Source: an uncultured Rhodospirillales bacterium (GTDB lineage: Bacteria; Pseudomonadota; Alphaproteobacteria; Azospirillales; Azospirillaceae). Taken from it: a stretch of 64,000 nucleotides of DNA. Made by a program: the position numbers and the translations under genes. The stretch lies in the NCBI GenBank assembly GCA_903920145.1, contig CAIXKV010000139.1, forward strand, positions 1-64,000, written 5' to 3'. The notes under the pieces are model-generated. The model saw only the letters and a program-made list of their open reading frames with translations, made no database searches and was not told the DNA's origin. Below, one piece after another: positions 38,019 through 47,921 of the stretch (position 1 is its first letter; each line of letters begins with the position of its first letter).

Positions 38019-40712
38019 TCACTTCGCAGCGTGCGCCAACGCCGCCTGGGCTGCCGCCAGCCGGGCAATCGGTACCCGATACGGCGAGCACGACACATAG
38101 TCGAGGCCAACCTTCTCGCAGAAGTGAATCGAAGCGGGATCGCCGCCATGTTCGCCGCAAATCCCCAGCTTCAGCGATGGCCGAATCCCGCGCCCTCGCT
38201 GAACGGCGAGTGCAATCAACTCCCCAACGCCTTCCGCATCCAGGGTCGCAAAAGGATCCTGTTCGAACACCCCCAGCCGCCGATAGTCGGGAAGGAAGCT
38301 GCCGGCATCGTCGCGACTGATTCCCAGAGTCGTTTGGGTCAGATCATTGGTGCCGAAACTGAAGAACTGCGCAAACTCGGCGATCTCGGCGGCCCGTAGC
38401 GCGGCCCGCGGCAGTTCAATCATGGTGCCAACCAGATATGTGAGGTCAACACCGACAGCCGAGATGGTCTCGGCGGCCACCTGATCGATCAACTGTTTGA
38501 AAATTTCCAACTCTCGGCGGGACAGGATCAAGGGCACCATGATTTCCGGGATCACCGGCTTACCCCCGCTCCGCGTTACGTCCGCAGCGGCTTGGAAGAT
38601 CGCCCGAACCTGCATTTCGTAAATTTCGGGGTAGGTGATGCCGAGTCGGCAGCCGCGATGCCCCAACATCGGATTGGCTTCATGAAGTTGAAGCGAACGC
38701 TGGCGCACCCTCAACGGATCGGTGCCAGCCGCCCGCGCCACCTCATCCATTTCGTCGTCGCTGTTGGGCAGAAACTCGTGCAACGGCGGGTCCAGCAACC
38801 GGATCGTTACCGGCAAGCCTTCCATGATTTGGAACAGCTCGACAAAATCCTTCTGCTGCATGGGCAGGATTTTATCCAACGCCGCTCGACGCCCGGCCTC
38901 GCTCTCGGCCAGGATCATTTCTCGGACCGCAACAATCCGGTCGGCATCAAAGAACATATGCTCGGTTCGACACAGGCCGATCCCCTCGGCCCCGAACCGA
39001 CGGGCAGTACGGGCATCCAACGGGGTTTCGGCGTTCGCCCGCACCCGCAACCGCCGCAACCCGTCGGCCCACTCCATCAGTTGGGCGAAATCGCCGGAAA
39101 GCTCGGGCTGAATGGTCGGCACGGCACCTAGCATGACTTCGCCGGTCGAACCATCGATGGTGATGACTTCGCCAGCCCGGATGCGATTGGGTCCGATCAG
39201 GATTTGCTGGTTTTTGTAATCAACCCGCAACTCGCCGGCGCCTGCGACGCAGGCCCGGCCCATCCCACGCGCCACCACGGCGGCGTGGCTGGTCATGCCG
39301 CCCCGAGCGGTCAAAATGCCGCGCGCCACCGCCATACCATGAATGTCTTCGGGGCTGGTCTCGATCCGCACCAGAATGACCGCTTCACCCAAACCGGCCA
39401 AAGTCACAGCCTCTTCGGCGGTGAACACCACCTTGCCCGAAGCCGCCCCCGGTGAAGCCGGTAACCCGCGCGCCACCACCTTACGATGAGCTTTCGGGTC
39501 CAAGGTCGGGTGTAACAACTGATCCAGGGAACCGGGTTCGATGCGCTGAACCGCTTCGGCCTGGGTGATCAGCCCTTCCGCCACCATATCCACCGCGATT
39601 TTCAGCGCGGCTGGGGCCGTGCGCTTGCCGGTGCGGGTCTGGAGCATATACAGCTTGCCCTGCTGCACCGTGAATTCGATGTCCTGCATGTCGCGGTAAT
39701 GCCGCTCCAGCTTGATCCGCACCTGATCGAGCTGAACAAACACTTCGGGCATGACCTCTTCCATTGCGGGCAAATCCGAGTGATTCGCCTGCTTGCCGGC
39801 CATGGTCAAGTGCTGGGGCGTCCGAATGCCGGCCACCACGTCTTCGCCTTGGGCATTGACCAGATATTCGCCATAAAAAGCGTTTTCTCCGGTGGACGGA
39901 TTCCGGGTGAAGGCGACGCCCGTGGCGCAGTCCTGGCCCATATTGCCGAAAACCATGGCCTGAACATTCACCGCAGTTCCCCAATCACCGGGAATCTCAT
40001 GAAGACGGCGATACGTGATGGCCCTGGGATTCATCCAGGATCCGAACACAGCGCCGATGGCGCCCCATAATTGCTGGACAACGTCCTGGGGAAAAGGCGC
40101 GCCCAACTCCCGCTCAATCATCTCGTGGTAGCCGGAAATCACGGCTTTCCAGTCATCCGCGACCATATCGGTATCGAGTGAGCGCCGGTTCTGGTGCTTG
40201 AAGTCCTCGAGGATTTCTTCGAACAAATGATGATCGACGCCAAGCACCACATTTCCGTACATCTGGATAAAGCGGCGATAACTGTCGTAGGCAAAACGAG
40301 AATCGCCACTGCGGGCGATCAAACCTTCCACCGTCTTATCGTTCAGGCCAAGATTCAGCACGGTATCCATCATGCCCGGCATCGACGCCCGAGATCCCGA
40401 GCGCACCGATACCAGCAACGGATTATCAACATCGCCAAAACGAGCGCCAACCCGCTGTTCCACTTCGGCCAACGCCGCCGTCACGGCGGTTTTAAGGTCC
40501 GCCGGATAGTTCTGATCATGGGCGTAATAGTAGGTGCAAACTTCGGTGGTGATGGTGAAACCCGGCGGCACCGGCAGCCCCAGGCTGCTCATTTCGGCAA
40601 GATTGGCTCCCTTGCCACCCAATAGGTTCTTCATGGCGGCGCTGCCCTCGGCGGTCCCGTCACCGAACCCATAGACCCACTTGGTGTTGCCTTGGCTGCT
40701 CATCTTATCCAT
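38019..40712 (-). CDS. ppdK: Pyruvate, phosphate dikinase
   Basis: An 897-residue PPDK interconverting pyruvate + ATP + Pi and phosphoenolpyruvate + AMP + PPi. The N-terminal ATP-grasp half has GGKGANLAEM, the central phosphohistidine domain has GGMTSHAAVVARGMGRACV (catalytic His), and the C-terminal PEP/pyruvate TIM barrel has CRTEHMFFD, GTMIELPRAALRA and SFGTNDLTQTTLG with a late Cys in LGICGEHGGDP. ATG at 40712 follows GAGGAGCG; a GTG at 40730 lacks a site. It makes pyrophosphate, which can feed the PPi-type PFK at 18.4 kb. Confidence 0.98.
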   Translation of the reverse strand: MDKMSSQGNTKWVYGFGDGTAEGSAAMKNLLGGKGANLAEMSSLGLPVPPGFTITTEVCTYYYAHDQNYPADLKTAVTAALAEVEQRVGARFGDVDNPLLVSVRSGSRASMPGMMDTVLNLGLNDKTVEGLIARSGDSRFAYDSYRRFIQMYGNVVLGVDHHLFEEILEDFKHQNRRSLDTDMVADDWKAVISGYHEMIERELGAPFPQDVVQQLWGAIGAVFGSWMNPRAITYRRLHEIPGDWGTAVNVQAMVFGNMGQDCATGVAFTRNPSTGENAFYGEYLVNAQGEDVVAGIRTPQHLTMAGKQANHSDLPAMEEVMPEVFVQLDQVRIKLERHYRDMQDIEFTVQQGKLYMLQTRTGKRTAPAALKIAVDMVAEGLITQAEAVQRIEPGSLDQLLHPTLDPKAHRKVVARGLPASPGAASGKVVFTAEEAVTLAGLGEAVILVRIETSPEDIHGMAVARGILTARGGMTSHAAVVARGMGRACVAGAGELRVDYKNQQILIGPNRIRAGEVITIDGSTGEVMLGAVPTIQPELSGDFAQLMEWADGLRRLRVRANAETPLDARTARRFGAEGIGLCRTEHMFFDADRIVAVREMILAESEAGRRAALDKILPMQQKDFVELFQIMEGLPVTIRLLDPPLHEFLPNSDDEMDEVARAAGTDPLRVRQRSLQLHEANPMLGHRGCRLGITYPEIYEMQVRAIFQAAADVTRSGGKPVIPEIMVPLILSRRELEIFKQLIDQVAAETISAVGVDLTYLVGTMIELPRAALRAAEIAEFAQFFSFGTNDLTQTTLGISRDDAGSFLPDYRRLGVFEQDPFATLDAEGVGELIALAVQRGRGIRPSLKLGICGEHGGDPASIHFCEKVGLDYVSCSPYRVPIARLAAAQAALAHAAK

Positions 40713-40778
40713 CGCTCCTCGAAGCGTCACACCCGCCGCCGGACGTTCCCGGTCGGCGTCTTTCCCGATCTTCGGTTT

Positions 40779-42926
40779 TTAGCCCTCAATTCGGGAAAAA
40801 TCGGCGATACTGTTCATGGTCTCTCTTATCTTATTGAGTAACCGCAAACGGTTCGCCCTCAACTGAAGATCGTCACTATTAACCGTTACCTTATCGAAGA
40901 AGGCATCCCCCGGACTCCGTAGCCGAGCCAACGCAGCCATGGCACCGGCAAAGTCCTCGGCCTCTAAGCGTGGCCGCGCCGCATCGTCCACCGCCCGCAG
41001 CGCCGCTTCCAGAGTCCGTTCTTCGTCCGCCCCCAACAGCGCGGTCAGGGGCGCACCGTCATAACGAACCCCGTCCTTCTTTTCTTCGATTCTGACGATA
41101 TTGGCGGCGCGGCGATAGGCGATCAGCAGATTGGCGCCGTCGTCAGTGGCCAAAAACGCTCCCAGAGCCTCGACCCGAGCCAACAGGCGCACCAGATCGT
41201 CCTCGCTGCCCAACGCGAACACCGCGTCGATCAGATCATGACGAACACCGCGATCCCGCAGAACCACCTTCAAGCGATCGGCGCAAAAGTCCAACACCTG
41301 TTCGGCCACGACATCGGCGGCAGCCAGCCCATCCACCCGATAGCCCGCGTGAGCCTGCCGGAACACGCTCCGCAATGGGAGCCGCAGCCGGTTTTCCAGC
41401 ACCAAACGAATGATCCCCAGGGCGGCCCGGCGCAGGGCGTAGGGATCTTTGGAGCCGGTCGGCTTCTCGTCGATGGCAAAAAAGCCAACCAAACTGTCCA
41501 GCTTGTCGGCCAACGCCACGACGATGCTGATCGGCAAGGTCGGGCATCCATCGGTGGGGCCGAGCGGTTTGTAATGTTCCGCGACGGCCTGGGCGACGGC
41601 GGCATCCTCGCCATCATACCGGGCATAGTATCGCCCCATCACGCCTTGCAACTCTGGGAACTCGCCAACCATGCCGGTGGTCAAATCGGCTTTGCACAGC
41701 GTGGCCGCCCGCCGGGCTGCGTCGGCATCGGCTCCGGCGATCAACGGCGCCAGAGCCCCGGCCAGCCCGACCATCCGCTCCACCTTGTCGTGAACGGTCC
41801 CCAATCGGGCATGGAAGGTCACAGCCTTCAGCGCGTCGACCCGATGATCCAGGCGCAGCTTGCGATCCTGATCCCAAAAGAATTGCGCGTCACTCAATCG
41901 GGCTCGCAAGACCCGTTGATTCCCGGCCACCACGGCCAAGCCGCCATCATCGGTGACCATGTTTGCCACCACAATAAAGCGCGGCCCCAAGGCGCCGTCG
42001 GGCTTCAGGGTGGCAAAGTATTTTTGATGGGTCCGCATCGAAGTGATCAGCACTTCAGCGGGAACGCCCATGAATTGCGGATCGATGGTGCCGAGCAGAA
42101 CCACCGGCCATTCCACCAGCCCGGCCACTTCCTCCAGCAACGCGTCGTCGGGAGCAACGGTCAAGTCTTCGGCGGCCACCAACCGGGCGGACTCGCTGGC
42201 GATCCAGCTTTTGCGGGCCTCCCGGTCGAGCCGCACGAACGCGCCGGCCAATTTCTCCTGGTAATCCGCGAACGACGTCACCTCGAAGCTGGCCGGAGCC
42301 AAAAACCGATGGCCGCGCGTGGTGGCACCAAAAGGCAACCGGGTTGCAGTCAACGCCCCGGCCAAACACAGGTTGGCGTCGTCATCGGTACGCGGCGGCG
42401 CTTCCCGAGCCGCCACGGTCAAACCTCCGACCAAAGGCTGACCATCAAACAGGGCAATGATAGAATGAAGCGGACGAACCCAGCGGAAATGGGTGTCGGC
42501 CCAACGCATCGACTTTGGCCAAACCAAGTCCCGGATGGCGGATTCGATCAGATCCGGCAAAACCTGTGCGGTGGCGCGTCCCGGTTTTTCGATCACCGCG
42601 AACCAAAACACCCCTTTGCCGGTGTCACGGTGTTCGCACTGGTCCAGAGACGCTAAACCGGCTCCTTTCAAAAAGCCCTGAACCGCCGCATCAGGAGCCC
42701 CAACCCGTGGTCCCCGGCGCTCTTCGCGCACGTCGGGTTGGGCCAAAGGCAGGCCGTCCACCACCAGCGCCAACCGACGCGGCGTAGATTGGGCCTGGGC
42801 CGAGGTCAAGACCAGCCCAGCCGCCGCCAATTTATCGGTCACCAACCGTTTAAAATCGTCGGCTGCCCGCACCTGCATGCGGGCCGGAATATCTTCGGAG
42901 AAGAGTTCGACGAAAAGCTCGGCCAT
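40779..42926 (-). CDS. glyS: Glycyl-tRNA synthetase beta subunit
   Basis: A 715-residue subunit of the bacterial alpha2-beta2 glycyl-tRNA synthetase; it carries tRNA binding and editing-type domains. It begins [18 protein letters not shown] and has the beta signature LPKSMRW-like [19 protein letters not shown], an HD-like domain ([18 protein letters not shown]), and a C-terminal DALR anticodon-binding-type region. GGCGGAGAC precedes ATG. glyQ is upstream on the same strand, leaving a 173-nt spacer that holds no supported gene. Confidence 0.97.
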   Translation of the reverse strand: MAELFVELFSEDIPARMQVRAADDFKRLVTDKLAAAGLVLTSAQAQSTPRRLALVVDGLPLAQPDVREERRGPRVGAPDAAVQGFLKGAGLASLDQCEHRDTGKGVFWFAVIEKPGRATAQVLPDLIESAIRDLVWPKSMRWADTHFRWVRPLHSIIALFDGQPLVGGLTVAAREAPPRTDDDANLCLAGALTATRLPFGATTRGHRFLAPASFEVTSFADYQEKLAGAFVRLDREARKSWIASESARLVAAEDLTVAPDDALLEEVAGLVEWPVVLLGTIDPQFMGVPAEVLITSMRTHQKYFATLKPDGALGPRFIVVANMVTDDGGLAVVAGNQRVLRARLSDAQFFWDQDRKLRLDHRVDALKAVTFHARLGTVHDKVERMVGLAGALAPLIAGADADAARRAATLCKADLTTGMVGEFPELQGVMGRYYARYDGEDAAVAQAVAEHYKPLGPTDGCPTLPISIVVALADKLDSLVGFFAIDEKPTGSKDPYALRRAALGIIRLVLENRLRLPLRSVFRQAHAGYRVDGLAAADVVAEQVLDFCADRLKVVLRDRGVRHDLIDAVFALGSEDDLVRLLARVEALGAFLATDDGANLLIAYRRAANIVRIEEKKDGVRYDGAPLTALLGADEERTLEAALRAVDDAARPRLEAEDFAGAMAALARLRSPGDAFFDKVTVNSDDLQLRANRLRLLNKIRETMNSIADFSRIEG

Positions 42927-43099
42927 GTCTCCGCCCTGTTCTCAAGATCGGGACGGCACCGCCTCCCGAACCTTCGTTATGTCTTGCCGCACGTCGGTAA
43001 CACCAACAGCCCCCGAACGGCGCCGCTCTGTCACCCTCGACGCCCGCCAGCAACCGTCACGGTCCTGATTTTGCCGGTTGATTCGGAAGGAGGCACGGA

Positions 43100-44002
43100 T
43101 CAGCCCCCACCCCCTCCAGCCAACCAGCCCTCGCAGCACGCCTTGGCCAAAGCCCGCACGCGACCGATATAGGCCGCCCGCTCGACCACGCTGATGACCC
43201 CACGCGCATCCAGCAGATTGAACAGATGGCTGGCTTTAATGCACTGATCATAGGCCGGTAGCGCCAATTTCTGCTCAAGCAGAGCTTGGCATTCGCCCTC
43301 GGCATCTTTGAAATGCTGAAGGAGGATGGCGGTATTGGCATGTTCGAAATTGAAGGCCGAATACTCTTTCTCGGCCCGCAGGAAAACATCACCGTAACTT
43401 ACGCCGGCGCCATTAAAATCCAGGTTATAGACATTCTCCACCCCCTGGACATACATGGCCAACCGTTCGAGGCCATAGGTTAATTCGACTGCGACCGGAT
43501 CGCACTCGATGCCGCCCACCTGCTGGAAGTAGGTGAATTGGGTCACTTCCATCCCGTCGCACCAAACCTCCCATCCCAGCCCCCACGCGCCCAAGGTTGG
43601 GCTTTCCCAATCGTCTTCCACGAAGCGGATATCGTGGTGACGGGGATCAATGCCGAGCATGCGCAGGCTGTCCAGATAGAGCGCCTGGCTATCGGGCGGC
43701 GACGGCTTGAGAATCACCTGGAACTGGTAATAATGCTGAAGCCGGTTGGGGTTCTCGCCATAGCGGCCATCCTTGGGCCGCCGGGATGGCTGAACATAGG
43801 CCGCGCGCCAAGGCTGCGGTCCTAGCGCCCGCAAGGTGGTGGCGGGATGAAAGGTTCCCGCGCCCACCTCCATGTCATAGGGCTGGAGCACAACACAGCC
43901 CTGCTCGGCCCAATACGTCTGGAGCTTGAGAATGAGTGCCTGAAAACTCAGAGGACCCATATGTTTGGTCGTCGACCCAGTCGGCGCCATGGCAGTTCCC
44001 AT
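43100..44002 (-). CDS. glyQ: Glycyl-tRNA synthetase alpha subunit
   Basis: A 300-residue class II synthetase catalytic subunit. Family blocks are nearly invariant: [80 protein letters not shown] and [14 protein letters not shown]1 at 44002 and M5 at 43990 are both possible; the latter has GGGAA upstream. It ends in a run of glycines. Upstream lies a T-rich stretch and the divergent cyclase-like gene. Confidence 0.98.
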   Translation of the reverse strand: MGTAMAPTGSTTKHMGPLSFQALILKLQTYWAEQGCVVLQPYDMEVGAGTFHPATTLRALGPQPWRAAYVQPSRRPKDGRYGENPNRLQHYYQFQVILKPSPPDSQALYLDSLRMLGIDPRHHDIRFVEDDWESPTLGAWGLGWEVWCDGMEVTQFTYFQQVGGIECDPVAVELTYGLERLAMYVQGVENVYNLDFNGAGVSYGDVFLRAEKEYSAFNFEHANTAILLQHFKDAEGECQALLEQKLALPAYDQCIKASHLFNLLDARGVISVVERAAYIGRVRALAKACCEGWLAGGGGG

Positions 44003-44210
44003 GACTGTTTTTTTTCAGGGGGAACGATACTAGCCCATGCCCCCCGAAGCAAGCGCCACCCGCCGGAGGAAGCGCGGCTGTTCGCCGCCCCTCCCCCTCC
44101 CCGAACGGCCTTGTCTGCGGCAAGGCCAACTTCGTAAAAGGGTGGGCTGGCCGTAATCTTGTCAGCCGTGAGTTCCGCACCCCTGGCCTAATCCACAGAG
44201 ACATTCGACC

Positions 44211-45344
44211 ATGACGCAACCTCGGAACAATCCTTATTTACAGAATGTCTCTAAGAATTATCTGCTCCAGAATTTTAAGGCCGATGAGGCGGTTTCTTTG
44301 AAACGGATCAGCGATACTCTGGAAAATATCCGGGATTGCGGACGAAATACGGTGATTGGCTGGACTCATGACAGCGTTCATGTGGATATTTGCTATGCCC
44401 CAGTTGAGGTCGCCATCAAGGGCTATGAGAAATTCCCGAGAGTTTTCCAAGGAAACCGCTTGATTAGTGCAAAAACCTTTGACGCTATTGCAACCGGCCT
44501 TGATATCCCACGGGTTCGCGTCAAAATGACTGGAACCATTGGAATCGCCCGCTACCATATCAATGTCAATACTCTTAACAACTTAATAAAACGTTATTGC
44601 ATAAGCTATACCGCCAATCGCGCTGTTATTCTTTTCGATATCGTCAAATTCTCCCTAAAATCCCCAACTGAGCAACTCTGTCAGCTTAAGATCTTGGAAT
44701 ATTATATTGATAAAGCCGCCCTTTTGATGGCCAACAATAACATGCCGGTGGATTTGCATCGATCAACCACCGGAGATGGTTACTATATTTGGAATAATAA
44801 TGTCGGATACGAACATAGCATCCGCACTTACATCGCACTGACCCTGATCTTGACCTTGAACGCGGTCAGTGACAGCAGCATTCCCTTGCGCTCGGCCTTC
44901 GCCATTGGCTCACACTTCACTTATCACCATGTCGATACGGTTCCACGCGGCATTGAATATATTGTCGGTGATGTCACCATCAAATTATCAAGAATTGTCA
45001 ATTCCTGTGCCGAGAATCAGCTTTTGATCAGTTGTCAGGTTAATGAAAATGTTGATATTATCGGGTTTATGGCAGATTGCCAGGAATTGATTGATGGAAT
45101 GAGTCAGCTTCGCATTGAAAGTAAATCAATTATTGATATTAGAACCTATCTAACCGGCTATAAAGGTCAAAATGGCTTTGAAGTTCAACATTATTGTATC
45201 ACAGATAAGCATGGATTGGCTCATATTGTCTGTAATATCAAGTTAAATGTCTATTTTTATGGCAATCATTCGGTCAGAATCGGTAAAATGACCCAAGAGC
45301 TTCACGACATGAACCACCTAATCCCGGTCCAAACGCCGGCATGA
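44211..45344 (+). CDS. Divergent class III nucleotide-cyclase-like protein
   Basis: A 377-residue soluble protein, AT-rich compared with its neighbours. The middle resembles a class III adenylate/guanylate cyclase catalytic domain: FDIVKFS with putative metal Asp D143, TTGDGYY with D189, a RSAFAIGSHF strand (228-236) and IVGDVTIKLSR (251-261) followed by the ENQLLIS strand. The transition-state Arg (R261) is retained, but the usual Asn four residues earlier (VNxAxR) is Ile. The N-terminal 130 residues and C-terminal 90 match nothing I recognise. It may make a cyclic nucleotide or be a binding-only relative. No membrane segment. Confidence 0.7.
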   Translation: MTQPRNNPYLQNVSKNYLLQNFKADEAVSLKRISDTLENIRDCGRNTVIGWTHDSVHVDICYAPVEVAIKGYEKFPRVFQGNRLISAKTFDAIATGLDIPRVRVKMTGTIGIARYHINVNTLNNLIKRYCISYTANRAVILFDIVKFSLKSPTEQLCQLKILEYYIDKAALLMANNNMPVDLHRSTTGDGYYIWNNNVGYEHSIRTYIALTLILTLNAVSDSSIPLRSAFAIGSHFTYHHVDTVPRGIEYIVGDVTIKLSRIVNSCAENQLLISCQVNENVDIIGFMADCQELIDGMSQLRIESKSIIDIRTYLTGYKGQNGFEVQHYCITDKHGLAHIVCNIKLNVYFYGNHSVRIGKMTQELHDMNHLIPVQTPA

Positions 45345-45349
45345 TGTCA

Positions 45350-45724
45350 TCACCGGCTTTGCTGTCGGGACGAAGCCGCTGCCCGCACGAAGGCCCGAGC
45401 GGCCTTGGCCACGCTGTCGTCGGCGTGCTGCCCGCAGTATGTCGCCAGCCAATCCCGGACTCCGTTCAGGTCCAGAGTCCCCTTGATGTCGTAAGTTTCG
45501 CCTTCGATAAAATTCACCCCGGTCAAATAGCCGGCCAACCAATCCCCGAACCCGGAATCATCAACCCGATGGTTCCCGTAAGACGCCACATAGTCATCGC
45601 AGTGATACGAGCCATAACCGATCACCTTATAGCGCCCCTGACCATCGGCGCTGAAAGCTGGTGTCGTCGTCATAGCCATCCCGAGCGAAGCCATGACCAC
45701 CACAATGGACGCGTTCTGGATCAT
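45350..45724 (-). CDS. Small exported protein, paralog of the next gene
   Basis: A 124-residue periplasmic protein: Sec signal (cleavage near AFSADG, residue 26), then VIGYGSYHCDDYV, FGDWLAGYLTGVN and a C-terminal WLATYCGQHADDSVAKAARAFV helix. Two cysteines, about 55 residues apart, probably pair. The layout (Cys, a Y/W-L-x-G-Y segment, Cys followed by H-x-D and an Ala-rich helix) recalls the Rap1a/Tai-type or HdeA-like small helical proteins, but only loosely. Its ATG overlaps the stop of the gene at 45721. Last gene of a minus-strand group. Confidence 0.8.
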   Translation of the reverse strand: MIQNASIVVVMASLGMAMTTTPAFSADGQGRYKVIGYGSYHCDDYVASYGNHRVDDSGFGDWLAGYLTGVNFIEGETYDIKGTLDLNGVRDWLATYCGQHADDSVAKAARAFVRAAASSRQQSR

Positions 45725-46080
45725 GGCTCCCTCCGTTGGGATGAGGCCTGGACCTTCACAAACGCCGAAGCTGCCGTGGCCACGCCGTCATTAGGATGGC
45801 TTGAACAATAGCTATAAATCCAGTCCACAACTCCATCCAGATCCTGGTCACCCTTAAGATCATAGACGCCATCATATAACTGATTGATTGCGGTCAAATA
45901 GCCTGCCACCCAATTGGCAACACCGGCATCGATATCTTGGCTGAGACTCGAACAGGCATAGCTGCCATAACCGACAATGGCGTAATCACCATTTCGATCT
46001 CCGGCCCAACCTGCCGCTGGCCCTCCGACCACCAGGGCCATTCCCAGTCCCGCCCTTATTCCCCAATGTCTGGACATCAC
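45721..46080 (-). CDS. Small exported protein, paralog of the previous gene
   Basis: A 119-residue protein with signal peptide (to about AAGWAGD, residue 26). Its mature part parallels the neighbour: IVGYGSYACSSL, VANWVAGYLTAIN, YDLKGDQDLDGVVDWIYSYCSSHPNDGVATAASAFV. Shared features are GYGSY, (D/N)W-x-AGYLT-x-N, YD-x-KG, DL-x-GV-x-DW and YC. The pair is clearly a tandem duplication that has diverged, translated in series through an ATGA overlap. Function unknown; Rap1a/Tai-like immunity is one idea without effector evidence. Confidence 0.8.
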   Translation of the reverse strand: MMSRHWGIRAGLGMALVVGGPAAGWAGDRNGDYAIVGYGSYACSSLSQDIDAGVANWVAGYLTAINQLYDGVYDLKGDQDLDGVVDWIYSYCSSHPNDGVATAASAFVKVQASSQRREP

Positions 46081-46155
46081 CCGGCCCCCTGCTTCATCCC
46101 GGAGAACACGCGCGTCCAGTCTTGGCCGCGCGGCCCCGAAAAATCAACTGGCGAC

Positions 46156-47184
46156 CTACGGATTCGCCAACCGCCGCAAGACCTCGGCGATGGCGTCGCG
46201 ATCCTTGTCTGCGGCCTCTTCCTCCGGTGCTTCATGGAAGAACACCTGGAGCAAACCGCCCCGCCCCAGATCAAAGGTCAGGGCCACATGAACCGCCCCC
46301 GAAGACCGCTGACACCGGATCTCGCTGGTTCGGATCGAGGCCACCGGCAGATTTTCGGGCTCTCCCCATTTGACATCGAAGTCATCACCGCATTGGGGCT
46401 TCAAGCGAGCCACATAAGCCTCACTCAGGCTACTCAGGGTATCGCCGGGCAGTTTGTTAGAGGTGGCAATGCCACTGAGAACAGGCCCCACCCGCCACAG
46501 CGTACTGACATTGCCGTGCCCAGGCGGGACCGACGACAACGGCAACAGGTCAATTTTTCGGAATCCCGCCTGATTCAGCAACTCCTTGAGCAGTGGCGGC
46601 AATTGGGGAGCAGAGCTTCCCCCCAGCCGCCCCAAAGGCGTCACCGGCTGCCCGTCGCGGGCTCGTTCGACGCAACTGCGGAGATCACGTAACGCCGTCC
46701 CCGTCCCCTTCAGTTGAAAGCGAATGGTGTCGGACGGCGCAACGACGGTCAACTCGGTCCCATGAGTGATCGCTTCATATAAATCATTGTCGGCGCCATT
46801 GGCGATCACCAGCATATCCGGGTCAGCCGCCACTGCCTGACGATCCCGTTTCACGCTGCCATCCACCACCACCTGAACCGGCCAAGCGGCGCCTTTCTTT
46901 AAATTCGCCTCGGGCATGCCCACGGCCAGATTAAATTCATCCTTGGGACTGCGACCAATCACCAAGCTGGTGCCGTTGGTAAAGCGCGCTTCGGCGATAC
47001 AATACACGAATGCCCCATCCTTGTTGACCACCGGCCCCACCCGCCACTCTCCCAACGGCGGCGTCGCCCCGGCCCCGTCGCCCTCGCTAGCCGACGTTGC
47101 AAACCCGACCGATGGCGTCAGAAACAGCACCGCACCCACGGCAACAGCCATGGCCGCAAGGCCCGACAATGGGCGATACCTCAT
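46156..47184 (-). CDS. Exported protein of unknown function with two WRVGPV segments
   Basis: A 342-residue protein with a signal peptide (cleavage about residue 29-34). WRVGPV occurs at residues 47-52 and again at 230-235, suggesting two related halves. The first, with VYCIAEARFTNGTSLVIGR, is faintly like invasion-associated locus B proteins (IalB). The second half is shorter and contains two cysteines (KPQCGDD and IRCQRSS). It is 75 nt upstream of the tandem paralogs and 24 nt downstream of the oxygenase gene, so probably in the same transcript. Confidence 0.7.
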   Translation of the reverse strand: MRYRPLSGLAAMAVAVGAVLFLTPSVGFATSASEGDGAGATPPLGEWRVGPVVNKDGAFVYCIAEARFTNGTSLVIGRSPKDEFNLAVGMPEANLKKGAAWPVQVVVDGSVKRDRQAVAADPDMLVIANGADNDLYEAITHGTELTVVAPSDTIRFQLKGTGTALRDLRSCVERARDGQPVTPLGRLGGSSAPQLPPLLKELLNQAGFRKIDLLPLSSVPPGHGNVSTLWRVGPVLSGIATSNKLPGDTLSSLSEAYVARLKPQCGDDFDVKWGEPENLPVASIRTSEIRCQRSSGAVHVALTFDLGRGGLLQVFFHEAPEEEAADKDRDAIAEVLRRLANP

Positions 47185-47207
47185 GAATTGGGCTCCGTCA
47201 GCGTCGT

Positions 47208-47849
47208 TTATAGGGTGTCAGTCCGACGGGTTGCCCCGCCGCTCAGTGTCTTGGCCCAAGAGCCCAGACGATGGCGCCATTGCTCCAGCCAAATATAGCG
47301 CCGTCCCTTAACCCAATTCATCTGGATAGCCCGGCGCGGCCCTTCGAAGGATTCGTGACCGTGCCACGATGTATCGGTACGCCGAAAAGCCAGCAATGTC
47401 CCCTGATTGGGTGGCACCTCTACCACGAAATCGTCAAGCCGGGGCGAGCGTAAAACACGTAATCGCCCGCCCGAGGCTTCCCATGGTGGATTCATGTAGA
47501 CCAAAACCGTGACGACCTTGCTGGCGGAATCCGGATGGATTTTACCATCACCGGCCCGACAGCGCCCCCGCACCGTAAACATTTGCGGATATCTTCGCAG
47601 ATCCAGCCCAAACTTCTCTCCGAACGCCGCCACCAAAGCCGGGCTTTGCAACGCGTCGATCAGGTTTTGAAACGCCGGGCCATGGGGAAAAATGCCCAAG
47701 GGGATGCTGCCGGCTTGATCCAATTGAGGATAATCGCGGTTGATCGCATCCAGGGCGTCGGCCCGGATAAATCCCGGAACGCACACAAAGTCAAACGGAT
47801 CGGTTGCCAGCGGCGCCGCCCGGAACGCCTCGAGATCAATGGCCGACAT
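47208..47849 (-). CDS. 2-oxoglutarate/Fe(II)-dependent oxygenase-like protein
   Basis: A 213-residue enzyme with the facial triad H105-x-D107 in GKIHPDSASK and a distal His in SWHGHESF (H163 or H165), followed by RRAIQMN where Arg would hold 2-oxoglutarate. This matches the prolyl-hydroxylase-like 2OG-FeII superfamily; the substrate is unknown (protein, sugar or lipid). The start is placed at the ATG at 47849 after AAGGAG; a GTG at 47852 and an upstream opening to 47885 are alternatives. It heads the run of exported-protein genes. Confidence 0.8.
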   Translation of the reverse strand: MSAIDLEAFRAAPLATDPFDFVCVPGFIRADALDAINRDYPQLDQAGSIPLGIFPHGPAFQNLIDALQSPALVAAFGEKFGLDLRRYPQMFTVRGRCRAGDGKIHPDSASKVVTVLVYMNPPWEASGGRLRVLRSPRLDDFVVEVPPNQGTLLAFRRTDTSWHGHESFEGPRRAIQMNWVKGRRYIWLEQWRHRLGSWAKTLSGGATRRTDTL

Positions 47850-47921
47850 CACCCAGGGCTCCTTGTGGACATCACCCACGGGCACCCTAGTCCGCCATCT
47901 GGTCCCGGAGCAAGCCCGGCT

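Noticed and set aside
41238-42656. 472-codon plus-strand open frame
   Set aside because: Antisense shadow of glyS with His/Gln-rich composition, no binding site and no recognisable domain.
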